Shown here: piece after piece, positions 17,158 through 25,665 of the stretch | How the letters are laid out: each line of letters starts with the position of its first letter | Position numbering within the stretch: the stretch's first letter is position 1 | Assembly (NCBI RefSeq): GCF_000498495.1 | Contig: NZ_AVCS01000009.1 | Coordinates: forward strand, 372,001 to 436,000 | DNA from: Flavobacterium enshiense DK69 | GTDB lineage: Bacteria > Bacteroidota > Bacteroidia > Flavobacteriales > Flavobacteriaceae | Direction of reading: 5' to 3' | Length of the DNA: 64,000 bases | Program-made: the position numbers and the translations under genes | The notes under the pieces: generated by a model | Databases searched by the model: none | Told to the model about the DNA's origin: nothing | What the model saw: the letters and a program-made list of their open reading frames with translations, nothing else

Positions 17158-17727
17158 ATGAAATCACAAGACCGAAAAAAAGAAATAATTGCCATTGCAG
17201 CTAAACTTTTTAAAGAGAAAGGCTACAGCGCAGTAACCATGCGTGATATAGCACAGGCAATGGATATTAAAGCAGCCAGTTTGTACAATCATATTAGGTC
17301 CAAGCAGGAAATTTTGGTGCTGATTATTATTGAAATTGCAGAGGAGTTTACCAGTGTGATGAACGAAATCATGTTGTCGAACGAAACCTGTATTCAGAAA
17401 ATTGAAAAAGTAATTCAATTGCATATTGATATTACGGTTCGGGATACAGATGCTTTGGCTTCCCTGAATTCCGACTGGATGCATTTGGCGGATGACGAGT
17501 TGGCATATTTCATCAAAATGCGTGAAGAATATGAAGAAAATTTCCGCAAAATAATAGTGAAAGGAATCGCTGACGGTGAGTTGAAGGACCTGAATACCGA
17601 AGTGATTATTTTTTCACTACACTCCACTTTAAGAACGCTTTACCTTTGGTACGGCAGAAAAAAAGGCTTCAACGCGGCTGTTTTAAAATCAAACATGACA
17701 CAGGTCTTACTGCACGGGATTGTTTAA
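17158..17727 (+). CDS. TetR-family regulator, probable repressor of the paa cluster
   Basis: 189 aa from ATG 17158. A TTG at 17149 lies inside the -7 box and is rejected as a start. N-terminal TetR helix-turn-helix: KKEIIAIAAKLFKEKGY, then TMRDIAQAMDIKAASLYNHIRSKQEIL. The C-terminal ligand domain (60-189) is of the type seen in acyl-CoA- and phenylacetyl-CoA-responsive regulators such as PaaR. Immediately upstream of paaE on the same strand, with a perfect palindrome between them; phenylacetyl-CoA is the likely effector by analogy. The effector and target are inferred from position, not read from the protein. Confidence 0.82.
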   Translation: MKSQDRKKEIIAIAAKLFKEKGYSAVTMRDIAQAMDIKAASLYNHIRSKQEILVLIIIEIAEEFTSVMNEIMLSNETCIQKIEKVIQLHIDITVRDTDALASLNSDWMHLADDELAYFIKMREEYEENFRKIIVKGIADGELKDLNTEVIIFSLHSTLRTLYLWYGRKKGFNAAVLKSNMTQVLLHGIV

Positions 17728-17837
17728 ACCTTGCGGAAACATTGCCTTTAAATCTACCTGTCTGTTAATATTTAACACATTTGTCAATTAAATTTATTTT
17801 TTTTAATCATTGATGCAATCCGTATCGAAATAATACT

Positions 17838-17845
17838 TATTTTTG
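17838..17845 (+). promoter_or_regulatory. -7 box of the paa operon
   Basis: TATTTTTG, an exact TAnnTTTG match. Transcription is expected to start around 17851, just before the operator palindrome. Confidence 0.55.
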
Positions 17846-17852
17846 CACTACA

Positions 17853-17870
17853 AACTAACATTTGTTAGTT
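17853..17870. promoter_or_regulatory. Candidate TetR operator of the paa operon
   Basis: Perfect palindrome AACTAACA-TT-TGTTAGTT, 8-bp arms and 2-bp centre, starting 8 bp after the -7 box and ending 19 bp before the paaE ATG. Size and symmetry fit TetR-family operators. Bound protein here would block the start of transcription. Confidence 0.7.
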
Positions 17871-17889
17871 AGAATTAACAGCTATTGCA

Positions 17890-18963
17890 ATGAGTAAATT
17901 TCACAGTATAAAGGTTTCTGATATTTACAAAGAAACCAAGGATTGTTCGGTTATCGAATTTGAGATTCCGGAAGAATTAAAACATGATTTTGTATTCAAA
18001 CAAGGACAACATCTTAATATAAGAACTATGATTGAAGGTGCGGAAGTGCGTCGTTCGTATTCCTTATGTTCCAGCCCGATAGAAAATAAATGGCAGGTTG
18101 CGGTTAAGCAAATGGATGGTGGCTTGTTCTCGGGTTTTGTGAATGAGACTTTGAAAAAAGGTGATTTTCTTGAAGTGATGACGCCTAGTGGTGTGTTTTT
18201 CAAAGATGTTAATCCGAAAGTTGCAAAAAACTATATTGTTTTTGCAGCCGGAAGCGGAATTACTCCGATTTTATCCATCATCAAAACACATTTGGCGCTT
18301 GAGCCGGAAAGTACTTTTCAATTGTTTTATTTGAACAAAACAGTAAAATCAATTATCTTTAAGGAGGAAATAGAAGCGTTGAAAAACAAGTACTTAGGTC
18401 GTTTTGAGGCGTTCTTCTTCTTGACCAAAGAACATCGTAATGTTGAGTTGTTCAATGGTCGTTTTTCAAAAGAAAAATTACAGGTTCTTACTTCTAAAAT
18501 TATTGATGTTCCATCGGTTGATGAATGTTTTATCTGCGGTCCTGAAGAAATGATTTTCTTGATTCGCGATGAAATGGTGGCTGCCGGTTTGCCAAAAGAA
18601 AAGATTCATTTTGAATTGTTCCATTCGGGAGGTTCTGAAGCAGACAAACAACGCACCAGTCAGATTTTGGAGAAAAAAGTGGAAGGAACCGAGGTTACCA
18701 TTATTGATGGTGGAAAAGAATTTCACTTCACAATGGAAGATGATTTCGATAATATACTTGACGGAGCATTGGCCGCTGGTGCTGATTTGCCGTTTGCCTG
18801 TAAAGGTGGTGTTTGCAGCACATGTAAATGTAAAGTCCTTGAAGGTACAGTGGAGATGAAAATCAACTATGCTTTGGATGAAACTGAAGTAGCTAAAAAT
18901 TATGTGTTAAGCTGTCAGGCCGTACCTACTTCCAAAAATGTAGTTGTTGATTTTGGCGTTTAA
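17890..18963 (+). CDS. paaE: Phenylacetyl-CoA epoxidase reductase subunit PaaE
   Basis: 357 aa, the same size as E. coli PaaE. It passes electrons from NADPH through FAD and a 2Fe-2S centre to the PaaABC oxygenase. FAD motif RRSYSLCSSP (about 56-65), NAD(P)-binding segment (FAAGSGITPILSI, about 117-129), and C-terminal plant-type ferredoxin domain with cluster ligands C304, C309, C312 and C342 (CKGGVCSTC, then LSC). First gene of the cluster, directly behind the promoter/operator. In E. coli the order is paaABCDE; here paaE leads. Confidence 0.96.
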   Translation: MSKFHSIKVSDIYKETKDCSVIEFEIPEELKHDFVFKQGQHLNIRTMIEGAEVRRSYSLCSSPIENKWQVAVKQMDGGLFSGFVNETLKKGDFLEVMTPSGVFFKDVNPKVAKNYIVFAAGSGITPILSIIKTHLALEPESTFQLFYLNKTVKSIIFKEEIEALKNKYLGRFEAFFFLTKEHRNVELFNGRFSKEKLQVLTSKIIDVPSVDECFICGPEEMIFLIRDEMVAAGLPKEKIHFELFHSGGSEADKQRTSQILEKKVEGTEVTIIDGGKEFHFTMEDDFDNILDGALAAGADLPFACKGGVCSTCKCKVLEGTVEMKINYALDETEVAKNYVLSCQAVPTSKNVVVDFGV

Positions 18964-19008
18964 TAGCAACGGAACGACATCAGTTTTTAACGATAAATAA
19001 AAATCTAC

Positions 19009-19025
19009 TCCCGACAGTTTCGGGA
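19009..19025. repeat. Short hairpin before paaA
   Basis: TCCCGA / TCGGGA with a 5-nt loop, in the 79-bp spacer between paaE and paaA. No T-run. Related in flavour to the palindrome CCGATAGCTATCGG at 25629-25642 before paaZ. Confidence 0.4.
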
Positions 19026-19042
19026 CAAAAAGAATAAATGTT

Positions 19043-19999
19043 ATGTCAGAACAGGAAATAAAAAACTTAGAGGCAATCTTCGATTTGCGTATTGCAAACG
19101 ATGAGAAAATCGAGCCGAAAGACTGGATGCCGGAGAAATACCGTCAGACGCATATTCGTCAGATTTCACAACACGCTCATTCTGAAATTGTGGGAATGTT
19201 GCCGGAAGGAAACTGGATTACTCGAGCTCCTTCTTTGAGAAGAAAAGTGGCTTTGCTGGCAAAAGTTCAGGATGAAGCCGGACACGGATTGTATTTGTAC
19301 AGCGCCTGCGAAACCCTTGGTGTTTCCCGTGAAGATTTGTATGAGCAATTGCATTCCGGTGCAGCCAAATATTCAAGTATTTTTAATTACCCAACGATAA
19401 CTTGGGCTGATATGGGAGCTATCGGCTGGTTAGTGGATGGCGCAGCGATTATCAATCAGGTGCCATTAACAGCGACTTCTTACGGGCCTTATGCCCGTGC
19501 GATGGTGCGTGTATGTAAGGAGGAAAGTTTTCACCAACGTCAGGGGTTTGAAATCATGATGACATTGGCTAACGGAACGCCGGAACAGAAAGAGATGGCT
19601 CAGGACGCTCTAAACCGTTGGTGGTGGCCGTCTTTGATGATGTTAGGTCCAACAGATGCTGCATCTGTTCACACTGAGCAGTCGATGAAATGGAAATTAA
19701 AGCGTAAAACCAACGACGAATTACGCCAGCAGTTTGTAGACCAGACTGTGCCGCAAGCCGAATTAATCGGACTGACTATTCCAGATCCAAATCTGAAATG
19801 GAACGAAGAAACCAAACGTTATGATTTTGGAGAATTGGACTGGGAAGAATTTTGGCAAGTGGTAAAAGGACATGGTCCTTGTAACAAAAAAAGAATTTCC
19901 GACAGGGTTAATGCCTGGGAAAACGGAAAATGGGTGCGTGATGCTGCCATGGCTTACGCAGAAAAACAAGAAGCAAAGAAATTAGAACAAGCAATTTAA
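19043..19999 (+). CDS. paaA: Phenylacetyl-CoA epoxidase catalytic subunit PaaA
   Basis: 318 aa. Catalytic di-iron subunit of the ring 1,2-phenylacetyl-CoA epoxidase. Carboxylate/His ligand motifs are visible in [21 protein letters not shown] (about 72-92) and [11 protein letters not shown] (about 157-167), as in E. coli PaaA (309 aa). It also has the family stretch [21 protein letters not shown]. Second gene of the cluster; the partner subunits PaaB, PaaC, PaaD and PaaE are all present. Confidence 0.97.
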   Translation: MSEQEIKNLEAIFDLRIANDEKIEPKDWMPEKYRQTHIRQISQHAHSEIVGMLPEGNWITRAPSLRRKVALLAKVQDEAGHGLYLYSACETLGVSREDLYEQLHSGAAKYSSIFNYPTITWADMGAIGWLVDGAAIINQVPLTATSYGPYARAMVRVCKEESFHQRQGFEIMMTLANGTPEQKEMAQDALNRWWWPSLMMLGPTDAASVHTEQSMKWKLKRKTNDELRQQFVDQTVPQAELIGLTIPDPNLKWNEETKRYDFGELDWEEFWQVVKGHGPCNKKRISDRVNAWENGKWVRDAAMAYAEKQEAKKLEQAI

Positions 20000-20010
20000 A
20001 ATTTAGTTTT

Positions 20011-20068
20011 TCAATCGCAGTTTACAGTTTTCAGACTGTGACTGCGTCTGTAAACTGTAAACTATAAG
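20011..20068. repeat. Self-complementary linker before paaB (CGCAGT/ACAGT family)
   Basis: CAGTTTACAG (20018-20027) pairs perfectly with CTGTAAACTG (20048-20057), and CGCAGT (20016-20021) with ACTGCG (20041-20046). It is made of repeated ACAGT/ACTGT words and ends AAACTATAA just before the paaB ATG. The linker before the E2 gene (29735-29796) has the same words and the same ending. Confidence 0.6.
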
Positions 20069-20071
20069 ATT

Positions 20072-20353
20072 ATGAAAAACTGGCCACTTTGGGAAGTATT
20101 TATAAGAAGTAAAAACGGATTGGAACACCGTCATTGCGGAAGTCTTCACGCAAGTGATGCGACAATGGCTTTGGAAAACGCACGTGATGTTTACACTAGA
20201 AGAAATGAAGGTGTAAGTATCTGGGTTGTTCCTTCAGCTCAAATCACAGCTTCAGATCCGGATGACAGTTCTGAGTTATTCGAACCGGCAAAAGACAAAG
20301 CTTACAGACATCCGACCTTTTACGAACTTCCGGAAGAATTAAAGCATATGTAA
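20072..20353 (+). CDS. paaB: Phenylacetyl-CoA epoxidase subunit PaaB
   Basis: 93 aa (E. coli 95). A small structural subunit needed for the epoxidase complex. Family features: WPLWEVFIRSKNGLEHRHCGSLHASDATMA and the C-terminal block KAYRHPTFYELPEELKHM. It lies between paaA and paaC with spacers of 72 and 56 bp. Confidence 0.95.
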   Translation: MKNWPLWEVFIRSKNGLEHRHCGSLHASDATMALENARDVYTRRNEGVSIWVVPSAQITASDPDDSSELFEPAKDKAYRHPTFYELPEELKHM

Positions 20354-20409
20354 TAAATACTTCTGCGTTTTTTTCTAGGAAAAACTAATGCGGATTTAAA
20401 CACAAAAAC

Positions 20410-21162
20410 ATGAATAATAATTTAGTTCAATATATATACGGGATTGCAGACAACGCACTGATTTTAGGTCAGCGCCTTGGTGAACTTTGCGGTCACGGTC
20501 CGAGTTTGGAAACCGATATCGCGATGACCAACATGTCCTTGGATTTGTTGGGACAAACCCGTAGTTACTATCAGTACGCTGCTCAATTACTTGGTGAAAA
20601 CGCGACTGAAGATACAATCGCTTTCCTTCGCAGAGAAAGAGAGTACAAGAATGTATTGTTGGTAGAGCAGCCTAACACGGATTTTGCCTATTCCATCGCG
20701 AGACAATTTTTGTTTGATATCTTCCATCTTTCACTTTTGGAAGGATTGAAAAACAGCGAAGACGAAACTTTGGCGGCAATTGCCGAAAAAGGAATCAAAG
20801 AAGTGAGTTACCACACTCGTTTTTCTTCCGATTGGATTCGTCGTTTAGGTGACGGAACTACGGAAAGTCATGACCGAATCCAAGCCGCTATTGACGATTT
20901 GTGGGTGTACACCGATGAATTGTTCCATCAGACGGATGCCGATAAAGTTATGGTAACCGAAAACATCGGAGTGGATACGACCAAACTGAAAGAGGCTTAT
21001 TATAAAAAAGTAAGTGCTGTTTTGGAAGAATCGACTTTAAATACTCCTGTTATGGAATATTTCCAAAAAGGAGGAAAACAAGGTATCCACAGCGAACATA
21101 TGGGGTATTTGTTAGCCGATATGCAGTACATGCAGCGTGCTTACCCTAATATGAACTGGTAA
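20410..21162 (+). CDS. paaC: Phenylacetyl-CoA epoxidase structural subunit PaaC
   Basis: 250 aa (E. coli 248). A ferritin-like fold that pairs with PaaA but is not itself the catalytic site. Characteristic segments: LGELCGHGPSLETDIAMTNM, LDLLGQTRSYYQYAAQL, REREYKNVLLVEQPNTDFA, and the C-terminal GKQGIHSEHMGYLLADMQYMQRAYP. The next gene, paaD, starts 26 bp after the stop. Confidence 0.96.
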   Translation: MNNNLVQYIYGIADNALILGQRLGELCGHGPSLETDIAMTNMSLDLLGQTRSYYQYAAQLLGENATEDTIAFLRREREYKNVLLVEQPNTDFAYSIARQFLFDIFHLSLLEGLKNSEDETLAAIAEKGIKEVSYHTRFSSDWIRRLGDGTTESHDRIQAAIDDLWVYTDELFHQTDADKVMVTENIGVDTTKLKEAYYKKVSAVLEESTLNTPVMEYFQKGGKQGIHSEHMGYLLADMQYMQRAYPNMNW

Positions 21163-21188
21163 AAGGATATTCCTTTTTAGCTTACATC

Positions 21189-21689
21189 ATGACGGAACAA
21201 CTTCAACATATCGATAAAAAACTGCTGGAAATTCTTGGTTCGGTTTCCGATCCTGAAATTCCGGTACTTTCCATTTTGGATATGGGAGTGGTACGTTCGG
21301 TAAATGTTGAAAATGACATTATTGAAATAGCAATTACGCCTACTTACAGTGGTTGCCCTGCCATGGATGCGATCGGCGACGATATAAAAAAAGCATTCAA
21401 AGAAAAAGGCATGGAAGCCAAAGTGAGTTTAGTGCTAGCGCCTGCCTGGACCACCGATTGGATTACGCCAAAAGGACGAGCGGAGCTGGAAAAATATGGT
21501 ATTGCCGCTCCGTTAAGTGCGGAAGCGGATAAGGAAGCATTGCTGGGAAATAAGAAGTTGGTTAAATGTCCGCAATGCGGTTCATTCAACACAAAACTGA
21601 TCAGCCAATTTGGTTCGACGGCATGTAAGGCACTGTTTCAGTGTCAGGACTGCCTGGAGCCGTTTGACTATTTTAAATGTTTAAAATAA
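21189..21689 (+). CDS. paaD: Epoxidase maturation protein PaaD (MIP18/DUF59 family)
   Basis: 166 aa (E. coli 165). Residues 8-80 are a MIP18/DUF59 domain (DPEIPVLSILDMGVVRSV, TYSGCPAMDAIG) involved in iron-sulfur handling. The C-terminus adds a zinc-ribbon-like part with CPQCGS and CQDCLEPFDYFKC. It probably assembles the metal centres of the epoxidase. Last of the five epoxidase genes, followed 5 bp later by a hairpin with a T-run. Confidence 0.95.
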   Translation: MTEQLQHIDKKLLEILGSVSDPEIPVLSILDMGVVRSVNVENDIIEIAITPTYSGCPAMDAIGDDIKKAFKEKGMEAKVSLVLAPAWTTDWITPKGRAELEKYGIAAPLSAEADKEALLGNKKLVKCPQCGSFNTKLISQFGSTACKALFQCQDCLEPFDYFKCLK

Positions 21690-21693
21690 AAAC

Positions 21694-21722
21694 AACCCGC
21701 AGGGTTTTCCTTGTGGGTTTTT
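21694..21722 (+). terminator. Internal hairpin/terminator after paaD
   Basis: Stem AACCCGCA (21694-21701) / TGTGGGTT (21712-21719), one G:U pair, 10-nt loop, five T. It lies between paaD and paaG, which are only 47 bp apart and in the same direction. No TAnnTTTG box is seen after it, so it probably attenuates rather than fully ends the transcript. Confidence 0.65.
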
Positions 21723-21736
21723 AAATAAAATAAGGT

Positions 21737-22522
21737 ATGAGCTCAAACTCAATTGAGGTAAAGATTGAAAATAATGTTGCGTGGATTGCACTCAACAGAC
21801 CTGAGGTATTCAACAGTTTCAACAGAGAAATGGCGTTGTCGCTTCAGGATACGCTTGACAATTGCGCTGCCGATTCAAATGTCCGCGCCATTGTGCTTAC
21901 CGGAAATGGAAAGGCATTCTGCGCCGGACAAGACTTAAAAGAAGTAACAACCCCGGAGATCAATCCGGGATTCAGAAGAATACTTGAAGAGCATTACAAT
22001 CCGATTATCCAAAAAATCAGAAACATCGAAAAACCGATTGTGGCTGCCGTAAATGGTGTGGCTGCAGGCGCAGGCGCCAATATTGCTTTGGCCTGCGATA
22101 TCGTTGTGGCGGTAGAATCAGCGAGTTTCATCCAGGCTTTCAGTAAAATAGGTTTGGTTCCTGATAGTGCGGGAACATTCTTTTTACCGCGTCTGATCGG
22201 ATTCCAAAAAGCATCGGCTTTAATGATGTTGGGAGATAAAGTTTCTGCCGAAGAAGGCGTGAACCTTGGCATGATTTACAAAGTTTTTGCTGCTGATTCT
22301 TTCGAAGCGGAAGTGAAAAAAGTAGCCGAAAATTTAGCGCAGATGCCAACTAAAGCATTAGGTCTGACAAAAAGACTGCTGAATCAATCGATGACCAATT
22401 CATTGGAGGAACAATTAGCACTGGAAAGCGATTTGCAGATTGAAGCCAGTTCTTCTTACGATTACAATGAAGGAGTTACCGCATTCGTGGAAAAGAGAGT
22501 ACCGGAATTTAAAGGAAATTAA
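21737..22522 (+). CDS. paaG: Ring 1,2-epoxyphenylacetyl-CoA isomerase PaaG (crotonase family)
   Basis: 261 aa, crotonase fold with the CoA-binding loop AFCAGQDL (about 59-66). Both usual hydratase glutamates are replaced (AGAGANIALACD and AFSKIG). The block VPDSAGTFFLPRLIG keeps the Asp used by PaaG isomerases. The reaction converts the epoxide to the oxepin and also shifts a double bond later in beta-oxidation. First gene after the internal hairpin. Confidence 0.88.
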   Translation: MSSNSIEVKIENNVAWIALNRPEVFNSFNREMALSLQDTLDNCAADSNVRAIVLTGNGKAFCAGQDLKEVTTPEINPGFRRILEEHYNPIIQKIRNIEKPIVAAVNGVAAGAGANIALACDIVVAVESASFIQAFSKIGLVPDSAGTFFLPRLIGFQKASALMMLGDKVSAEEGVNLGMIYKVFAADSFEAEVKKVAENLAQMPTKALGLTKRLLNQSMTNSLEEQLALESDLQIEASSSYDYNEGVTAFVEKRVPEFKGN

Positions 22523-22539
22523 TTCAGAATATTAGAAAA

Positions 22540-22613
22540 TTAGACTTCTTAGATTGTTAGATATTTAGAAATCTAAAAAGTCTAAGCAAGTCTAATAAAT
22601 CTAAGAAGTCTAA
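22540..22613. repeat. Self-complementary AAGTCTAA-type linker before paaH
   Basis: A 16-bp perfect inverted repeat TTAGACTTCTTAGATT (22540-22555) / its complement (22598-22613). The 42-nt loop is itself filled with TTAG/CTAA words and a nested TTAGAT/ATCTAA pair. The right half is a run of degenerate (A)AGTCTAA units reaching the paaH ATG. Confidence 0.65.
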
Positions 22614-22623
22614 GAAAGTCTAA

Positions 22624-23778
22624 ATGAAAAAAATAGCAGTTATAGGCTCAGGAACGATGGGAAGCGGTATTGCACAAGTGGCAGCCACAGCCGGATGTTC
22701 CGTAAAATTATACGATACCAATCAGGAGGCGCTTTCCAGAAGTAAAGGCAGCCTTGAAAATACCTTATCCAAATTAGTGGAGAAAGGAAAAATTGACGAC
22801 GCCGAGAAATCAAGAATTCTAAACGCAACTTCGTATGTAACCACATTGCAGGATTTATCCGATTCTGATTTGGTTATCGAAGCCATCGTCGAAAATCTGG
22901 ATGTCAAGAGAAAAGTGTTCTCGGAATTGGAAACCTTAGTTTCAGCAGAAACGGTTTTAGCTTCCAACACATCGTCGTTATCGATCGCATCCATCGCCGC
23001 TTCATGTCAGAAACCTGAGCGCGTAATCGGAATCCATTTTTTCAACCCCGCGCCATTAATGCAACTGGTTGAGGTAATTCCAGCGGTTCAGACAAGTGCT
23101 GAGGTGCTTCAGAAAACAACACAAACGATTTCCGACTGGAAGAAAGTAGTGGCAGTAGCTAAAGATACACCAGGATTTATCGTGAACCGCGTGGCCCGTC
23201 CTTTCTACAGCGAGGCTTTACGAGTTTATGAAGAAGGGTATGCCGATTTTGCGACTATCGACTGGAGCATGAAAACAATAGGAGGTTTCCGAATGGGGCC
23301 TTTCGAATTGATGGATTTCATCGGGCATGACGTGAATTACACCGTTACGGAAACGGTTTTCACTTCGTTCTATTTCGACCCGAGATACAAACCGTCATTC
23401 ACACAGAAAAGATTGACCGAAGCCGGATTCTTAGGAAGAAAATCGGGTAGAGGTTTTTACAATTACAGCGAAGAAATGCCACAGCCAACAGAGGATACAA
23501 CGTTGGCCAAAATCATTTTCGACCGCGTAATCGTAATGTTGATTAACGAAGCTGCCGATGCTTTGTTCTTAAACATCGCTTCAGCCAAAGATATTGACAA
23601 CGCCATGACTAAAGGGGTAAATTATCCAAAAGGATTATTGGCTTGGGCAAACGAATTGGGAATCCAGTGGTGTGTTGAAAAGTTAGACGAACTGTACGGC
23701 GAATACCACGAGGATCGTTACCGCTGCAGTCCGGTTTTACGCAAAATGAATAGAGAAAATAAAGTATTTGAAGTGTAA
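22624..23778 (+). CDS. paaH: 3-hydroxyadipyl-CoA dehydrogenase PaaH
   Basis: 384 aa. N-terminal Rossmann domain GSGTMGSGIAQVAATAG (8-24); C-terminal 3HCDH domain with HFFNPAPLMQLVEVIP and MKTIGGFRMGPFELMDFIGHD. It oxidises 3-hydroxyadipyl-CoA to 3-oxoadipyl-CoA with NAD. Shorter than E. coli PaaH (475 aa) because only part of the second 3HCDH repeat is present. Its stop overlaps the paaI start (TAATG), so the two are translationally coupled. Confidence 0.92.
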   Translation: MKKIAVIGSGTMGSGIAQVAATAGCSVKLYDTNQEALSRSKGSLENTLSKLVEKGKIDDAEKSRILNATSYVTTLQDLSDSDLVIEAIVENLDVKRKVFSELETLVSAETVLASNTSSLSIASIAASCQKPERVIGIHFFNPAPLMQLVEVIPAVQTSAEVLQKTTQTISDWKKVVAVAKDTPGFIVNRVARPFYSEALRVYEEGYADFATIDWSMKTIGGFRMGPFELMDFIGHDVNYTVTETVFTSFYFDPRYKPSFTQKRLTEAGFLGRKSGRGFYNYSEEMPQPTEDTTLAKIIFDRVIVMLINEAADALFLNIASAKDIDNAMTKGVNYPKGLLAWANELGIQWCVEKLDELYGEYHEDRYRCSPVLRKMNRENKVFEV

Positions 23779-24221
23779 TGAAAACGGAAGAAATAGTAAA
23801 TTCCAACTCGAAAATGCAAGGAGAAAAAATACCTTATAAAATGCTTTCCCTGGATCCGTTCAGTCAGTGGCTCGGAATCGAAATCCTGGAATGCGAAATC
23901 GGGAGCTGTAAAGTAGGGATGACCGTCCGTAAAGAAATGCTAAACAGCATGGGAAAAGCACACGGCGGAATAGCCTACTCGTTAGCCGATACCGCTTTTG
24001 GATTTACCGTGAATACCAACGGAAGGTTTGCCGTTTCCATCGAGACTTCGATTAACCACATCGAAGCCCTGGAAGAAGGTGATTACATCGTTGCTGAAGC
24101 GAGTCTGGAAAGCTTAAAGAATAAATTGGCCTTCTACATAGTAGAGGTGAAAAAAGGAGACGTTTTGGTAGCGCTTTTTAAAGGGGTTGCCTACAGGACT
24201 CCGAAAGAATGGGAAGAATAA
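23778..24221 (+). CDS. paaI: Phenylacetate-pathway thioesterase PaaI (hotdog fold)
   Basis: 147 aa. Hotdog thioesterase with the family active-site block GKAHGGIAYSLADTAFGF (about 56-73) and the strand VSIETSINHIEALEEGD. It hydrolyses phenylacetyl-CoA and its hydroxylated dead-end products to free CoA. Start overlaps the paaH stop by one base; the later ATG at codon 13 is possible but the coupling favours this one. Confidence 0.92.
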   Translation: MKTEEIVNSNSKMQGEKIPYKMLSLDPFSQWLGIEILECEIGSCKVGMTVRKEMLNSMGKAHGGIAYSLADTAFGFTVNTNGRFAVSIETSINHIEALEEGDYIVAEASLESLKNKLAFYIVEVKKGDVLVALFKGVAYRTPKEWEE

Positions 24222-24264
24222 ATTTTTGCGGAAGCGAACGGTTTGGGCATTTTAGGAAACGCAA

Positions 24265-24325
24265 TTCCTGCTTTCCGCGTTATCTCGTTATGAATAACGA
24301 GACTCCAATCAGGGCTAAAGAGGAA
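24265..24325. repeat. Intergenic hairpin element, copy B
   Basis: Begins TTCCTGCTTTCCGC and ends CCAATCAGGGCTAAAGAGGAA. Core is a perfect inverted repeat TCTCGTTAT-GA-ATAACGAGA (24283-24302). In the 184-bp spacer between paaI and paaJ. Confidence 0.7.
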
Positions 24326-24405
24326 ATGAATTGAATAGAAATTAGAGTTTTAAAAGAACATAAAATATAATAGACGGCGGTTTTTCTGTTGTCTGCAATC
24401 TGAAA

Positions 24406-25608
24406 ATGGAAGCATATATCATAGACGGAGTACGTACTCCAATCGGAAGTTATCAGGGAACCCTAGCATCGGTTCGCCCGGATGATTTAGGGGCTTTGGT
24501 AATCAAAGCGGTAACAGAGAAAAATCCAAACATCCCAACAGACGCGTACGACGATGTGATCATGGGATGTGCCAACCAGGCGGGAGAAGACAATCGTAAC
24601 GTAGCGCGTATGTCGTTGCTTTTGGCGGGATTGCCGTACACTGTTCCGGGAGAAACCGTAAACCGTTTGTGCAGTTCAGGTCTTTCGGCGATTATCGGTG
24701 CGAACCGTGCTATCAAAGCCGGAGACGGACACGTTTTTATCGCCGGTGGAATTGAAAACATGACACGCGGACCTTTAGTGGTGTCAAAACCATCTGCCGC
24801 TTATGGAACCGACAGCAAAATGTACGACAGCAGCTTTGGATGGCGTTTTATCAACCCGAAAATGCATGCTATGTTCGGTACGGATGCAATGGGGGAAACA
24901 GCCGAAAACCTTGTTGAGAAATATACTATTTCCAGAGAAGACCAGGATGCTTTCGCTTTGCACAGCCAGAAAAAAGCAACAGCAGCCCAAAATTCTGGCC
25001 GATTGGCAAAAGAAATCGTAAACGTTGAAATCCCACAACGAAAAGGAGACCCGATTCAGTTTTCCAAAGATGAATTCATCAAACCGTCTACGTCCATGGA
25101 AGGTTTGGCGAAATTACGTCCTGCCTTTAAAAAAGACGGAAGCGTGACAGCTGGAAATGCCTCGGGATTGAACGATGGTGCCGCTGCGACGATTATTGCG
25201 TCAGAAGAAGCAGTTAAAAAATACAACTTAAAACCATTAGCGCGTATCGTAAGTTCGGCGGTAGTGGGAGTTGAACCAAGAATCATGGGAATAGGACCGG
25301 TTGATGCGACCAAAAAGGCATTGGAAAAAGCGGGTCTGACTTTAGATCAAATTGATATTATCGAATTAAACGAAGCTTTCGCGGCACAAAGTATCGCTTG
25401 TATCCGTGAGTTAGGGTTGAAGGACAACGATCCGAGAATCAATCCAAACGGAGGTGCCATCGCTATCGGACATCCACTGGGTGTTACGGGAGCAAGAATC
25501 GCTTATTCCGCGGCATTGGAATTACAGTTAACAGGAAAACGTTATGCTTTAATTACCATGTGTATCGGAGTGGGGCAAGGTTACGCAGTAATTATTGAAA
25601 GAGTTTAG
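24406..25608 (+). CDS. paaJ: 3-oxoadipyl-CoA thiolase PaaJ
   Basis: 400 aa. Thiolase with nucleophile C89 ([10 protein letters not shown]), GHPLG His near residue 355 and the second Cys in CIGVGQG near 385. Cleaves 3-oxoadipyl-CoA to acetyl-CoA and succinyl-CoA; the same enzyme type (PcaF) serves the beta-ketoadipate pathway, but context favours PaaJ. No signal or insert. Lies between paaI and paaZ. Confidence 0.94.
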   Translation: MEAYIIDGVRTPIGSYQGTLASVRPDDLGALVIKAVTEKNPNIPTDAYDDVIMGCANQAGEDNRNVARMSLLLAGLPYTVPGETVNRLCSSGLSAIIGANRAIKAGDGHVFIAGGIENMTRGPLVVSKPSAAYGTDSKMYDSSFGWRFINPKMHAMFGTDAMGETAENLVEKYTISREDQDAFALHSQKKATAAQNSGRLAKEIVNVEIPQRKGDPIQFSKDEFIKPSTSMEGLAKLRPAFKKDGSVTAGNASGLNDGAAATIIASEEAVKKYNLKPLARIVSSAVVGVEPRIMGIGPVDATKKALEKAGLTLDQIDIIELNEAFAAQSIACIRELGLKDNDPRINPNGGAIAIGHPLGVTGARIAYSAALELQLTGKRYALITMCIGVGQGYAVIIERV

Positions 25609-25665
25609 AAAAAAGCAAACTTAGCGTCCCGATAGCTATCGGAATAGCGGTTAAACAAAATAGGT

